A stretch of 64,000 nt of DNA from Acetobacter farinalis (GTDB taxonomy: Bacteria > Pseudomonadota > Alphaproteobacteria > Acetobacterales > Acetobacteraceae). The stretch is taken from NCBI RefSeq assembly GCF_011516935.1, contig NZ_WOTF01000001.1, forward strand, positions 186,001-250,000, read 5' to 3'. The notes under the pieces are model-generated. The model did no database searches. It was given only the letters and a program-made list of their open reading frames with translations, and was not told the origin of the DNA. Both the position numbers and the translations under genes were made by a program. Positions 63,586 to 64,000 of this stretch are shown in pieces (position 1 is the first letter of the stretch; every line of letters begins with the position of its first letter).

Positions 63586-63761
63586 AACCGGCTCTTTTTT
63601 CCTCTCACGCCCGGCTGGAAGCTCAGCCGGGCCTGCTAAAGCCTTTAGAGGTGCCCCTTCCTGGCGATCATTGCAAGATCATGCCGTTCATCGTTAAACA
63701 CGGGAACACTGGTCTGCATGGCGTTCGGGATGCCGTGTCGGGCAGGGGAGAGGGGAACCAG
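63586..63761. promoter_or_regulatory. hemF / cytochrome b-like divergent promoter region
   Basis: 176 bases between divergent genes. It contains a stem CCCGGCT-N8-AGCCGGG (63610-63631) and the palindrome CTAAAG-C-CTTTAG (63636-63648). Neither has a T tract. They could be operators or 5' UTR structures. No FNR consensus is visible here. Confidence 0.45.
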
Positions 63762-64000
63762 ATGGCGGAGATACCATCCAGCCGGGAGCAGGCGGATCAG
63801 GCTCACGGGGGGCTTGCGCCGGAGCCGCCGGGTGGGGCTGAGCCTGCATCCGCGCCCGAGGCCGCACCCATGCCCGCAGGGGTGGGAGTGGCAGCATTTG
63901 TGCGTGCATATGGTGCGTTTCCGCTGCCGCGAGACCTGAATTTTCTCTGGACCGTGGGGGCCATGCTGGTGGCCCTTCTGGCCCTGATGCTGCTGAGCGG
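63762..64000 (+). CDS. Probable cytochrome b (bc1 complex) N-terminus, truncated by window end
   Basis: Only the first 79 codons are visible. After a 45-residue Ala/Pro-rich extension, AAFVRAYGAFPLPRDLNFLWTVGAMLVALLALMLLSG strongly resembles the start of cytochrome b, where P-x-N-L-N-x-x-W-x-x-G leads into the first membrane helix ending in TG. GGGGAGAGGGGAA precedes the ATG at good spacing. The haem-ligand histidines are outside the window, so the assignment is tentative. No Rieske gene precedes it on this strand, which is unlike the usual petA-petB-petC order. Confidence 0.6.
   Translation, partial: MAEIPSSREQADQAHGGLAPEPPGGAEPASAPEAAPMPAGVGVAAFVRAYGAFPLPRDLNFLWTVGAMLVALLALMLLS

Overview
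The window is about 64 kb of gene-dense, GC-rich DNA. It looks like the chromosome of an alphaproteobacterium, most likely an acetic acid bacterium (Acetobacteraceae). The clues are a gltX/comEC divergon, a secB / Tim44-like / Smr neighbourhood, a class I lysyl-tRNA synthetase, a fused shikimate kinase-dehydroquinate synthase, and a lipoyl-domain Lpd next to sucAB. Genus is not resolved. I see no rRNA, tRNA, CRISPR array, insertion sequence or prophage; almost everything is housekeeping. Many start codons lie inside longer open frames, so I chose starts from domain boundaries, Shine-Dalgarno-like sequences and overlaps with neighbours.

Layout. 1-10.0 kb (minus): a tight operon gltX-pyrB-pyrC-like-plsY-dprA-topA-rnr, with rnr running off the left edge. 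10.1-14.1 kb: comEC (plus), an AhpD-like protein (minus) and a ZapE/AFG1 ATPase (plus). 14.3-20.4 kb (plus): the 2-oxoglutarate dehydrogenase genes sucA-sucB-lpd. 20.4-24.4 kb: an L,D-transpeptidase-like protein, a DUF3597 protein, ahcY and a 1-acylglycerol-3-phosphate acyltransferase. 24.4-24.8 kb: a 0.4 kb AT-rich gene-free stretch with DnaA-box-like sequences. 24.8-28.7 kb: two methyltransferases, a DUF2125-like protein carrying a hexanucleotide repeat, and gloB.

28.7-35.8 kb (plus): six translationally coupled genes resembling the membrane arm and the large and small subunits of group 4 [NiFe] hydrogenase / formate hydrogenlyase (HyfB, C, E, F, G, I-like). The large subunit has lost cysteines needed to hold a NiFe centre, while the small subunit keeps all four [4Fe-4S] ligands. 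This is best read as an energy-converting-hydrogenase-related (Ehr-like) redox-driven ion pump of unknown substrate, and it is the most interesting system here.

35.8-44.2 kb (minus): pssA and psd (phosphatidylethanolamine synthesis), alaS, a GtrA-family membrane protein, an OmpA-family porin and the aroK-aroB fusion. 44.3-46.6 kb (plus): a small Ala/Pro-rich protein, xerD and accA. 46.6-54.1 kb: a CinA/MoaB-like protein, lysK, an MprF-like membrane protein with a shortened C-terminal domain, a MarC protein, rlmJ and tsaD. 54.3-64.0 kb: hemC-hemD, secB, a histidine phosphatase, a Tim44-like protein, an orphan DNA methyltransferase, a triheme cytochrome c peroxidase behind a perfect FNR-type site, an Smr protein, a Tat-exported binding protein, hemF, and the start of what looks like cytochrome b. 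Haem synthesis genes (hemC, hemD, hemF) and haem-protein genes share this right-hand part.
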